From: Oscarella lobularis | Taxonomy: Eukaryota; Porifera; Homoscleromorpha; Homosclerophorida; Oscarellidae | Assembly: GCF_947507565.1 (NCBI RefSeq) | Contig: NC_089179.1 | Location: 3,489,747 to 3,553,746 of the forward strand | Direction of reading: 5' to 3' | DNA length: 64,000 nt | Shown: one piece after another, positions 43,931 through 55,411 of the stretch | Layout: every line of letters starts with the position of its first letter | Position numbering within the stretch: the stretch's first letter is position 1 | Position numbers and translations under genes: made by a program | The notes under the pieces: generated by a model | Told to the model about the DNA's origin: nothing | Database searches by the model: none | What the model saw: the letters and a program-made list of their open reading frames with translations, nothing else

Positions 43931-45529
43931 ATGGCATTCCTCCTCGTGACGGCCGTCTTGGCTCTCTTTTCTTCGCTTGCTTTCGGAGCAAATTTCACGA
44001 GAGGTAAGGCGAAAGGACTCTGAAACTGTCTCGGCTATTGAAACAATTCAAAGCAATGCGCATTTTCTCCAAGCTTCTAAGTAGAGGCACTGTAAACAAA
44101 TCGCAACTTCAATTTATAACGTGCTCTTTCGGCACCTGTTGAGCCATAGATGTAATATCTATGGTTGGGCGACCAGCTGGTTCTGCCAATTTGGGTTCAC
44201 TATCTTATCTCCACACTTCTCAGGGGGGCTGAGAGTGTGTACTAATTATGATATGTAATTACTTTACCCCGCCTAGGCCATTGTGTCAATTGGGACGTCT
44301 TTGTTTGTCTCCTCCTCAGACTAATTTAATATAGACTAACTCAATGAATTCAAGTGCGCTGATTGGGCCGCACTGTACAGTGCGGCGGTACAGACTGAGT
44401 GTGCGCAGGTGACCAGACCCTCTTCCTCCCAGAACGAAGACGTCACTATAGGATATACTGCCCGCCGTAAACTAAAACTAAAACTAAAACTCGGCGCTTT
44501 ATTATCAGTCAACAATCACGGTGTTCTTTTAGACTACAAAATTCTGAGAGACTCCGCGACCTATTACACAAATTTGGCAATCTATGGAACACCTACGCAG
44601 AGCTCTACCTATTATCACTCGTGCAACCCCACCGCTTCAAAAGCGATTGACGGAAACACCGAAGGCGTCTTCTCTCCGTGGTGCTCGGTCACTTTAACCA
44701 ACAACAATTTACGATCGTGGTGGGAAGTCGACTTGAAGGCCAATTCAATCGTATATTCAGTCGTTCTTTTCAATCGCGTCGACTGCTGCATGGACCGTCT
44801 CTCCAACTTCGACGTCATACTGAAGGATCAATCCCACAAGGTCTTGAGAAGCCTTCACGAATTTGACGGTGGCAGAGAGATCATAGCCTTCTCAATGTAT
44901 CCCATGCTGACAGAAGTACGTTACGTTCGAGTTCAGGTTCGCGAAAGAAAACATCTCAGTCTCGCTGAAGTATACGTTTACGGTAAGAAGAGTCAATTGA
45001 AGGACTCGGTATCACGTAGGTATTTTTTATAGGAAAAAATCAACTCGCTACGAAAAGAAACTTAGCCCAAAACCAACCTGCTTCTCAAAGCTCGACGTAC
45101 AGTATCTCGTGCTTACCAACCGCTTCTTTAGCCGTCGACGGTAACACGGAAGGTATCTTCTCTCCGTGGTGCTCGGTCGCATTAACCAACAAGGACCAGC
45201 AAGCGTGGTGGCAGGTCGATCTCCAAGACTCGCATACTGTCGACTTGGTTCGTGTTTTTAATCGCGTCGACAAATTGATAGAACGTCTCGCCAATTTCAA
45301 CGTCACGCTGAAAGACGCGAAAGGCAAAACGCTGGCGACGCAAAATTTCGTTGGTGGCCAGAAAACCCAAATATATACATTCGATCAAATAGTCAATAAC
45401 GTCAGATACGTTCGCGTTCACCTCATCGGAAACAGCAATCTGGGTATCGCTGAAGTTCAAGTGATTGGTAACGAAAAGACCATTAGAGGAATAATTTCGT
45501 TTTTCTATATTGATGCTCTAGGCGAGTGA
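43931..45529 (+). CDS. Two-domain F-type lectin, copy 5 (sugar-site His lost in both domains)
   Basis: Exons 43931-44003, 44533-44982, 45033-45467 and 45522-45529 (321 aa). Domain 1 has WCSVTLTNNN, with His replaced by Leu, and NRVDCCMDR. Domain 2 has WCSVALTNKD and NRVDKLIER, with both the His and the Cys pair gone. The rest of the fold (SWWEVDL, AWWQVDL, final EVQVIG) is intact. Sequence from about 43050 to 45529 is nearly the same as 49500-51977, so copies 5 and 7 are recent duplicates, though domain 1 has already diverged at several codons. Confidence 0.87.
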
Positions 45530-46604
45530 GCTACCATCCGCTTGAATCGGCGAAATGACATTTCCTGAATGTTTAATGCTTGCTTGTCTGCACGTCTTGG
45601 ATGTTCGTCTTGCTGCTGTCGCTTAATGGAATATTTGCATTCGATCACGTGTGCACAGTACGCATTATACCCCCCTCCCGCAAGAGATCAGCCAATAGGC
45701 GGATCTTACCATGGGATTCCTACACTGACGGCCGTCTTGGGTTCCTCTGCTCTCTTTCCCCCTCTTTTCCTCGCTTGCATTCGGAGCCAATTTCGCGAGA
45801 GGCAAGTGAGACTCTAAAGGAGCATCAATTGAACTGCATGTCGCGCGACATTCGATGCAACGTCAAAAGAAAGAATGTAAACGTGCCCTATTGGATATTT
45901 CCATAATTAATTTAAATGACGTTACTGAACGTTTGATGATTGCGTTTGCACGTCTTGGACGTTCGCAATTGTTGTCTTCAAGTTGCTGCTGATGCTGTTG
46001 CTTTTAAATGGAATTCTTCGGAAAGGGGCCCCCTCGCATCGCAAAAAGTAAAGCCGTACCGTCAAAACGTTCCCTCTTCTACGTCGGGCGCTGCCTTGAT
46101 CGCGCATAGACCTCTTGCGAGAGAGGATAGAGAAGAAAGAGAACTCCTGTTACGTCACGCGTTTCACCAAAGCCCCGTACAAACTACGTACAGTACACCT
46201 ATTTATTCCACGTGATCGTGTAAAATTTCTTTGGGGATATGTAATCGAAACGCCGTTGATTGTCGGCTCACCTTCGTTCCTGCTTGTCACTGCAGTGATT
46301 TGAGACGGCAGAAGGTCATCAAGCGGACGTTTTATGCGTGCAAACTGAAGGCGGGAACTCATGCTCTTGGGCAGAAAACCGACAAACAAGGCGCCAGCCG
46401 ATCGCTTCCATCATGAAAAACAAACGCGGACGAAGCCGGATCAGCGGCTGCATGGCCCGCGCTTCTCAACCGCGATTTTGCATGTGAACGTGTTTTTACA
46501 GCTTTAGCTTTATTTATCTAACGCATACTATAAGGCCTAGCGAATACAGTAGGCTCGATCGTTCGCCACACGCACAAAGAAAGCCAGACGAAGCGGATCT
46601 CAGT
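45530..46604. other. Flank between lectin 5 and 6 with relics
   Basis: It contains the lectin 3' flank, a dead signal exon (45711-45803; ATGGGATTCCTACACTGA), a short DENR-flank remnant ending near 46205, and the MALLV-type promoter module (46205-46604). No complete gene is present. Confidence 0.6.
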
Positions 46605-47872
46605 ATGGCACTCGTCGTGACGGCCGTCTTGGTTGCTACTGCTCTCTTTTCCTCGCTCGCATTCGGAGCAAAGACGAGAGGTAAGTGAGACGATAACGGA
46701 GTTGAACTGCATTTCGCGCGACTTACAAAACCAATTGCAACGTCGTGTCCTTTGGACACCTTGCCATATAGGGAGGTATATAGGGTGGGTTGAACGATTG
46801 GCGCTCTCCATGCCGCTTGATCTCTGCCTGATTGCGATAACGTTATCCTAAATTAACGTCCGAGGGCGCGGGGAGACATAAACCGGCGTCTCTAGAGTGA
46901 TTATAGCGACGGTCTTCTCTTTAATTCTAAAAGACTCGTCGATGAATTACGTCAATGTGGCGCGTTTGGGAAACGCTTGGCAGAGCTCTACCGACTCGGG
47001 CTCGTGCAACCCCACCGCTGACAAAGCGATAGACGGCAACACGGAAGGCGTCTTCTCTCCGTGGTGCTCCGTCACTCAAACGAAACGCGAGCCAAACGCG
47101 TGGTGGCAACTTCAATTGTCCGAAAGTTTCATCGTCCATGCAGTCATTCTTTTCAATCGCGTCGACTCTGGCATAGACCGTCTCTCCAACTTCGACGTCA
47201 TACTAAAGGATGAATCCAACAAGGTCGTGCAAAGCTTTCACGAGGTCAATGGTGGCATCGAAATCCTCGCCTACCCAATGAATTCCAACGCTGCCTATGT
47301 TCGCTACGTTCGAGTTCAACTTCGCGGAACAAACATTCTCAGTCTTGCCGAAGTGCACGTATACGGTAACGTCATACACTAGAGATGACGTCTAACTAGA
47401 GGAATGATTCTTAGGAGAAGCAGAAGACCACGAAAGAAACTTGGCTGCATTCAGACCCGCAACTCAAAGCTCCACGAAAAACGACCCGTGCCAACCGACC
47501 GCTTCCGTGGCGGTCGACGGTAACACGGAAGGCGTCTTCTCTCCGTGGTGCTCGGTCACTCACACGAATAACGAAGACCAAGCGTGGTGGGAGGTCGATC
47601 TCCAACACTCGACAGATGTCCACGAGGTTCACGTCTTCAATCGCGTCGACTGCTGCATGAAACGTCTCGCCAATTTCAACGTCACGCTGAAAGACTCGGA
47701 CGGAGATGTTCTGGCTACGGAAAATTTTCCGGGTGGCACGGATACCCAAGAATACACGTACGAAGTTGACGGGGTGTCGACAATAATATCTAACGTGAGA
47801 TACGTTCGCGTTCATCTTCTCGGACAGGGGATTCTGAGTCTCGCTGAAGTTCAAGTCTATGGTTGGTACTAA
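46605..47872 (+). CDS. Two-domain F-type lectin, copy 6 (divergent; domain 1 site lost, domain 2 intact)
   Basis: Three exons join in phase: signal 46605-46680 (MALVVTAVLVATALFSSLAF), domain 1 46934-47365 and domain 2 47415-47872 (321 aa). Unlike the other copies it ends in EVQVYGWY without the tiny last exon. Domain 1 is the most divergent of the array (VARLGNAWQSST, VTQTKREPNAWWQLQLSESF, NRVDSGIDR). His is Gln and the Cys pair is Ser-Gly. Domain 2 keeps the full motif (THTNNEDQAWWEVDL ... NRVDCCMKR, spacing 26). The upstream intron lacks the shared lectin intron sequence, so this is probably the oldest member of the array. Confidence 0.87.
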
Positions 47873-48119
47873 TATTCCGTGAGCTTTCATCTGCTCGCGA
47901 AATCGTGGATGTTTGACGTTTACTCGTTTGCATGCTTTTGATGTTCGCAATTGTTGTCTTGCTGTTGCTTTTATGTGAAATTCTTCGCTTGTGCACGCCG
48001 CGGGCGGAAAGGGGGCCCCTTCGCATCATACTATAGCTACACTATACGCGAAAAGTAAAGCCATACCGTCAAAGCACGGATCCGTGGTCAAAGCGTTTCC
48101 ACTTCTCCGTCAGGCGTGT

Positions 48120-49385
48120 ATTGTATTCAGTGTTTCGGGAGCCGAGTCGCGTGTATTTTCGGGTTTTCGTGGCGTCGAAGGTTGAAGGGGGCCCCTCCGC
48201 GTCGTTCTATGCTAGTAGAGTCGTACCGTCTAGACGCTTCCACATCGGGCCGCCTTGATTGGCCTTTTGCGAGACTGAGAGGGAGATTGCGGAGTCGCCA
48301 TCGTCTTTTTTCTTGATGTCCCGTAAATGATGTGTCCCGTAAATGATGCCCCGTACGCGAAATCCTTTCGATTCTCGCGCGATCGACAATGATCTTCGAA
48401 AGGTTTGTAGCTAGTCTGCTGTTCGAAGAGCGTTCGTTGCGTCGTGTTTCGATCTTCCGCCATTTTGAGCTCGGTCGTCGATGTTGCGTCATAATTTCTG
48501 GTCTTGCCGCCGGTCAAACCTGTTTTCGAACCGGTTTAGAATTCGCACCTATTCGGTCAAACCAATGAGCGCACTGTACGTCACACCACGTGACACAGCG
48601 GACCAATGAGAGCGCTGGGTGAATGGGCGGGGCGCGCTCTTCAAAATAGCGACGAGCGCACCGATTTCCTTCAGTTGCGGCTGAGGGTGGGTGCGGCGTG
48701 GAGCAATCTGCGTCTCATCCTTGAGATGGACTGGCTCGGGAGATTCGACAGAAGGCAAGTGAGGATAGTTGGAACTCAGCGTGGCCCACGGGTAATTCCG
48801 TGCCGGAGCCCCTAGGCAGGGCGATGGGGGGCTTATGCCTCGGTTTACGCACTGGGATTTAACGATCGCCAAAGTCTTATTGTTGCCAATAAGCACGGCT
48901 CACGTTAGGCACGAGTGAGCACGGCTTAGAGGGGGTGTTCAACCATGGCCTGGTTGCCGGCACTTATCTCACCCGATGGCACGATTAGACGGAGGATGAT
49001 CCGGCCCAGGAGCCTTCGATTCCTCCATTGCACTGTCTTCATTGTTGACTCCTACAAGCAGTGGTCAGCCTCTCTCCACTTCACAAGGCCCGGTTCTTCT
49101 CAGGAAGACATACCGAAGGCTTTGGTACCAGCGCACCGGGGTTTCGGTATTAGGGGCCGATTCTCATCCAGGTGGGTACTGATCGGAGTGGCCGAGGACC
49201 CGCAACTCGCCCGACATTTTTTGGAAGGGGGTCATCGCTTTGCGAAGACTTCCCTGGGCTACAACGCGTCCGAACCTCCCCGCGGTGTAGCCTGGGTAAC
49301 GCGAATACGGACGCAACCAAAAGGTACGTATATGGATTGATTGACAGTAGCTAATCTCTTTTTTCTTCTAGGGCAAAAGTCGCAC
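48120..49385. repeat. Unit head R4 (KH exon 1 relic and promoter)
   Basis: Almost identical to R3 in its central part. The KH exon relic has a deletion and frameshift (SRKRPIKAARCGSV) and a small duplication (gtcccgtaaatgatg twice near 48318-48350). Confidence 0.8.
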
Positions 49386-49939
49386 GATCGAAAGACGCGA
49401 TGACGAAGCGAACGGGACGCATTGAAAATAAATCTAGCTAGGTAAACATTTTTTCTCGTTAGAATAGGTCGTAGGTGACTTTGTATGCACGTTTTTTGCT
49501 CGAATATAATGGTTTTGCGAATCGATGTATCACTTCGATATCCACGTGACCGCGCGTAAAATATCTTTGGGATATCTAATCGATTGTCCGTTCTCGCTTG
49601 TCACTGAAGTGATTTGAGACGGCAGAAGGTCCCACTCGCGTCGTCATGCAAGCGGACGTTTCACGCCGAAAACTGACAAACAATCGTTTACGGTACATAA
49701 TAGTCGCGTGGGCCGTCGGCTGGCCGTCAGTTGGCCGTCAGCTGGCCGCTTCCATAACAAACGCGGAGGGAACGCAAATGAAGCCGGATCAGGGCTGGCC
49801 CGCGCTTCTCGATCAACGCCCACGATGTTTGCACGTGAACTCGTTTTGCATTTTATGTTTATTTATCTAAACTATAGGGCCCAGCGAATAGGTTCGTTCG
49901 CCACACGCCCAAAGAAAGCCAAACGAAGCGGATTTCAGT

Positions 49940-50018
49940 ATGACACTCCTAGTGACGGCCGTCTTGGTTGCTACTGCTCTCTTTTCCGCGCCCGCATTCG
50001 GAGCAAATATGACGAGAA
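49940..50018 (+). other. Extra signal-peptide exon (MTLLV type) before lectin 7
   Basis: MTLLVTAVLVATALFSAPAF, then GANMTR, with a donor AGAA/GTAAGG in matching phase. It would splice to lectin body 7 with an Asn in place of the usual Asp at the joint. Use is uncertain; the exon at 50378 is the better candidate. Confidence 0.45.
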
Positions 50019-50377
50019 GTAAGGCACAGGCAAAGGGACTAGTGAACTGTATCGTCGATTTGAGGCGGCAGATGGTCTCATTCGCGTCCGTTTGATCAGT
50101 CTTTGCAAAGGAACGCGTTAAAAAGTAAACGCGGTGGGCAAATGAAGCCGGGTTAGTACGCCCGCGGGCGCTTTATGCAGAAGCGGCCTGCCAGCGACAC
50201 GCGCTCCTCAACCACAATGTTTGCATGTGAGTGTTAGCAGCTTTAGCTTTATTTATCTAGTTCATCTAATAAACGCGGTAGACCAATGGTTGACAACGTA
50301 CGAATTATAAAGGTCCAGCGGATAGGCTCGCTTGCCCCACACGCCCATAGAAAGCCAGAGGAAGCGGATCTTATACT

Positions 50378-51977
50378 ATGGCATTCCTCCTCGTGACGGC
50401 CGTCTTGGCTCTCTTTTCTTCGCTTGCTTTCGGAGCAAATTTCACGAGAGGTAAGGCGAAAGGACTCTGAAACTGTCTCGGCTATTGAAACAATTCAAAG
50501 CAATGCGCATTTTCTCCAAGCTTCTAAGTAGAGGCACTGTAAACAAATCGCAACTTCAATTTATAACGTGCTCTTTCGGCACCTGTTGAGCCATAGATGT
50601 AATATCTATGGTTGGGCGACCAGCTGGTTCTGCCAATTTGGGTTCACTATCTTATCTCCACACTTCTCAGGGGTGCTGAGAGTGTGTACTAATTATGATA
50701 TGTAATTACTTTACCCCGCCTAGGCCATTGTGTCAATTGGGACGTCTTTGTTTGTCTCCTCAGACTAATTTAATATAGACTAACTCAATGAATTCAAGTG
50801 CGCTGATTGGGCCGCACTGTACAGTGCGGCGGTACAGACTGAGTTTGCGCAGGTGACCAGACCCTCTTCCTCCCAGAACGAAGACGTCACTATAGGATAT
50901 ACTGCCCGCCGTAAACTAAAACTAAAACTAAAACTCGGCGCTTTATTATCAGTCAACAATCACGGTGTTCTTTTAGACTACAAAATTCTGAGAGACTCCG
51001 CGACCTATTACACAAATTTGGCAATCTATGGAACACCTACGCAGAGCTCTACCTATTCTGACTCGTGCAACCCCACCGCTTCAAAAGCGACGGACGGAAA
51101 CAACGAAGGCGTCTTCAAACCGTGGTGCTCGGTCACTTTAACAACCAACAGCGATGCCTCAGCGTGGTGGGAAGTTGACTTGAACGCCAATTCAATCGTC
51201 TATTCAGTCGTTGTTTTCAATCGCATCGACTGCTGCATGACTCGTCTCACCAACTTCGACGTTATACTGAAGGATCAATCCCACAAGGTCTTGAGAAGCA
51301 TTCACGAAGTTCTGGGTGGCACAGAGATCATAGCCTTCTCAATGTATCCAATACTGACAGGAGTACGTTACGTTCGAGTTCAGCTTCGCGAAAAAAACTA
51401 TCTCAGTCTCGCTGAAGTAGAAGTTTACGGTAAGAAGAGTCAATTGAAGGACTCGGTATCACGTAGGTATTTTTTTATAGGAAGCAATAAACTCGCTACG
51501 AAAAGAAACTTAGCCCAAAACCAACCTGCTTCTCAAAGCTCGACGTACAATCACTCGTGCTTTCCAACCGCTTCTTTAGCCGTCGACGGTAACACGGAAG
51601 GTATCTTCTATCCGTGGTGCTCGGTCGCATTAACCAACAAGGACCAGCAAGCGTGGTGGCAGGTCGATCTCCAAGACTCGCATACTGTCGACTTGGTTCA
51701 TGTTTTTAATCGCGTCGACAAATTGATAGAACGTCTCGCCAATTTCAACGTCACGCTGAAAGACGCGAACGGCAAAACGCTGGCGACGCAAAATTTCGTT
51801 GGTGGCGCGCAAACCCAAATATATACATTCGATCAAATAGTCAATAACGTCAGATACGTTCGCGTTCACCTCATCGGAAACAGCTATCTGGGTATCGCTG
51901 AAGTTCAAGTGATTGGTAAGGAAAAGACCATTAGAGGAATAATTCCGTTTTTCTATATTGATGCTCTAGGCGAGTGA
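50378..51977 (+). CDS. Two-domain F-type lectin, copy 7 (sugar-site His lost in both domains)
   Basis: Exons 50378-50450, 50977-51429, 51481-51915 and 51970-51977 (322 aa). Domain 1 reads WCSVTLTTNSDASAWWEVDL with NRIDCCMTR; domain 2 reads WCSVALTNKDQQAWWQVDL with NRVDKLIER. Both lack the site His. The intron between the two domains is 51 bases here, a multiple of three without a stop, because of one extra T. The frame is therefore open from 50853 to 51977 even without splicing, so a retained-intron protein with a 17-residue linker is possible. Domain 1 looks like a mosaic of the copy 5 and copy 1 types. Confidence 0.87.
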
Positions 51978-52385
51978 GCTACCATCCGCTCGAATCGGCG
52001 AAATGACATTTTCTGAATGTTTAATGCTTGCTTTGTCTGCACGTCTTGGATGTTCGTCTTGCTGCTGTCGCTTAATGGAATATTTGCATTTGATCACGTG
52101 TGCACAGCGCAATTGTTGTCTTGTTGCTTTTAAATGGAATTCTTCGCTTGTGCACGCCCGCTTGCGGAAAGGCCCCCTCGCATCGCAAAAAGTAAAGCTG
52201 TACCGTCAAAACGTTCCCTCTTCTACGTGGGGCGCTGCCTCGATCGCGCATAGACCTCTTGCGAGAGAGGATAGAGAAGAAAGAGAACTCCTGTTACGTC
52301 ACGCGTTTCACGAAAGCCCCGTACGAACTACGTACACCTATTTATTTCATTTTCTATTTAGCGTCGCCTTTTTCAATTATAGTAT
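51978..52385. pseudogene. Lectin 3' flank ending in DENR-flank fragment
   Basis: The usual 3' flank runs into the DENR 3' flank and the stop exon (up to about 52385). There it is cut and joined to the middle of an R block. Confidence 0.6.
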
Positions 52386-52770
52386 CCTGTCGACTCCTAC
52401 AAACAGTGGTCGGCCGCTCTCCACTCTACAAGGCCCGGTTCTTCTCAGGAAGACACACCGAAAGGCTTTGGTACCAGCGCGCCGGGGTTTCGGTATTAGG
52501 GGCCGATCCTCATCCAGGCGGGTGCTGAATGGCGTGGCGCAGGACCCGCAACTCGCCGGACATTTTTGGAAGGGGGTCATCGCTTTGCGAAGACTTCCCT
52601 GGGCTACGACGCGTCCGATCGAACCTCCTCGCTTTTTTTATATTTAGACAAATACAAGAACAAGAAAAACACAAGAACAAGAAAACAGGAATAGAACCCG
52701 CGGTGTAGCCTGGGTAACGCGAATACGGAAGACGCGATGACGAAGCGAATGGGACGCATTGAAAATAAAG
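52386..52770. repeat. Partial unit head R5 with a small A-rich insertion
   Basis: Corresponds to R1 26693-27060. At 52628-52697 about 66 bases rich in A (tacaagaacaagaaaaacac) interrupt it, between two copies of gaacc. The R-block intron signals are deleted afterwards. Confidence 0.65.
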
Positions 52771-53249
52771 CTAGCTAGGTAAACACTTTTTCTCGTTAGT
52801 ACAGGCCGTAGGTGACTTTGTATGCACGTTTTTTACTCGTTTTGCTTATGTATCGTTTCCACGTGACCGCGTAAAATTTCTTTGGGGATATGTAATCGAT
52901 GGTCGCCGAAATGCCGTTGATTGTCGGCTCACCTTCGTTCCCGCTTGTCACTGCAGTGATTTGAGACGGCAGAAGGTCATCAAGCGGACGTTTTATGCGT
53001 GCAAACTGAAGGCGGGAACGCATCCTCTTGGGCAGAAAACCGACAGACAAGGCGCCAGCCGATCGCTTCCATATCATGAAAAACAAACACGGACGAAGCC
53101 GGATCAGCGGCTGGCCCGCGATTCTCAACCGCGATTTTGCACGTGAACGTGTTTTTACAGCTTAATTTAGCTTTATTTAAACTATAGGGCCTAGCGAATA
53201 CGCTCGTTCGCCACACGCCCAAAGAAAGCCAGACGAAGCGGATCTCAGT
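52771..53249 (+). promoter_or_regulatory. MALLV-type promoter module of lectin 8
   Basis: This is the same module as before lectins 2, 4 and 6: gtcactgcagtgatttgaga, a block with gcagaaaaccgac, an actatagggcc element about 70 bases upstream of the ATG, and the leader ccagacgaagcggatctcag. Confidence 0.5.
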
Positions 53250-54724
53250 ATGGCACTCCTCGTGACGGCCGTCTTGGTTGCTACTGCTCTCTTTTCCTCG
53301 CTCGCATTCGGAGCAAATATGACGAGAGGTAAGGCACAGGCAAAGGGACTAGTGAACTGTCTCGCCTATTGAAACAATTCAAAGCAATTTTCTCCAAACC
53401 TAAATAGTAACTAAAAAAAATGAAGGCACTCTAACGAATCGTTACGTGTTCTTTTTGAGCGACGGTACTGTACGGACAGATCCTGACGTTGAAGCGGATC
53501 AGCCAATTAAGTTCGTTATCTCGACGTTGGAGGTCGACCCTGAGAGGATGCAGAAATAATAGAATACTAATTGTGATGACGAACTCGTGTCTCGTCATTC
53601 GGTCATCTATATCCTCCGTAGGATATAACTATTATAGGATAGTGATAGTATGATAGTATTGCCCTGGCGGCACCTTAAAGGAAACTAAAACCCGACAGTC
53701 AACATATCCACGATGTTTTTCTAGATTACAAAATTCTGAGACTCGACGACATATTACACTGATTTGTCAGTTTATGGAACAGCAACGCAGAGCTCTACCT
53801 TTTATCACTCGTGCCACCCCACCGCTTCAAAAGCGATTGACGGAAACAGCGAAGGCGTCTTCCATGGGTGGTGCTCAGTCACTCACACGAACCAGGATGC
53901 CTCAGCGTGGTGGGAAGTCGACTTGAAGGCAAGTTCACTCGTCTATGCAGTCGTTCTTTTCAATCGCGTCGACTGCTGCATGGACCGTCTCTCCAACTTC
54001 GACGTCATACTGACGGATCAATCCCACCACGTCTTGGGAACTTATTACGAAGCTCATGGTGGCAGAGAAATCATGGCTTTCTTAATGCATTCCATACTTA
54101 CTGGAGTCTACCACGTTCGAGTTCAGCTTCGCGGAAAAAACTATCTCAGTCTCGCTGAAGTAGACGTTTACGGTAAAGGCTCGTATCACTTAACTAACTC
54201 AACTTGTATTATTTAAATTATTATTTTTAGGAACAAACCACGTTGCCATCCAAAGAGACTTAGCCCGACACCAACCTGCTACTCAAAGCTCGACCTTCTA
54301 TCACTCATGCTCGCCAACCGCTTCTAAGGCCGTCGACGGTAACACGGAGGGTTCCTTCCATTGGTGCTCGGTCACTCACACGAATAACGACCACCAAGCG
54401 TGGTGGCAGGTCGATCTCCATGGCTCGCATACTGTCACCAAGGTTCACGTGTTCAATCGCGTCGACTGCTGCATGGAACGTCTCGCCAATTTCAACATCA
54501 CGCTGCGAAACTCTTACGGAGCGACGAAGGCGACGAAATATTTCTCTGGTGGCACACATACTGAAATATATACATTTGAGTATACAGTCTATGACGTCAG
54601 ATACGTTCGCGTTCAACTCCTCGGACAGAACTATCTGAGTCTCGCTGAAGTTCAAGTGATTGGTAATGAAAAGACCATTAGAGGAATAATTTCTTTTTTC
54701 TATATTGATGCTCTAGGCCACTGA
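53250..54724 (+). CDS. Two-domain F-type lectin, copy 8 (both sugar sites intact)
   Basis: Signal exon 53250-53328 (MALLVTAVLVATALFSSLAF), domain 1 exon 53771-54172, domain 2 exon 54231-54662, last exon 54717-54724 (306 aa). As in copy 4, two bases are missing just after the usual acceptor (53725), and that frame meets TGA within 13 codons. The second acceptor (TTTGTCAG, exon from 53771) restores SVYG-type sequence. Domain 1 has WCSVTHTNQD and NRVDCCMDR; domain 2 has WCSVTHTNND and NRVDCCMER. Its introns and the GKGSYHLTNST intron read-through match copy 2, so copies 2 and 8 form a pair. It is the last lectin before the intact DENR gene. Confidence 0.85.
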
Positions 54725-55411
54725 GCTATACCATCCGCTCGAATCGGCGAAATGACATTTTCTCAATGGTTGATGGTCGCGCCTGTCTGCGCATGTCTTG
54801 GATGTTCTTGCTTGTCCGTCTTGCTGCTGCTGCTGTTGCCTAAATGGAATATTTGCATTTGATCACGTGTGCACCGTACGCAATATAAATACCCCCCCCC
54901 TATAGAAACCCGCTTCCACCAATAATAAACGTCCGTGGGAAAGTGAAGCCGGATGGGCGAACATCGCGCCTGGTGGCACGCAAAATATACGCATGCATTA
55001 TAAGGGATGAGCGGATAGGCTCGTTCGTTCGCTACACGCCCATAGAAAGCCAAGCAGATGTTACCATGAGATTCTTCGTGACGGCCGTCTTGGGTTCCTC
55101 TGCTCTCTTTTCCATTTGAGCTTCCGTTCGTTCGAATATCGGTGAAATGACATTGTTGAATGTTTCTGTTGTCTTGCTTTCGAATGGGATAGCGAAATTT
55201 GTGTTTGATCGCTTGTGCGCACGGAAAGGGGACCCCTCGCTTCGTACTACGCTAAAACTAAAGTCATACCGTCAATACGTTTCCACTTCTACGTCGGGCG
55301 CCGCTTCGATCGCGCATAGGCCTTCTTAGAGAAGAAAGACAAAAGAGACATGCTTCACGTCACGTGTTCGCCAAAGCCCCGTACGCACATCTACCTAAAA
55401 GTATTCATTTT
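54725..55411. other. Right end of lectin array
   Basis: It contains the lectin 3' flank with a C10 run (54892-54901) and a decayed signal exon (55066-55119, MRFFVTAVLGSSALFSI then stop). The unduplicated 3' flank of DENR follows. Nothing else is coding. Confidence 0.55.
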
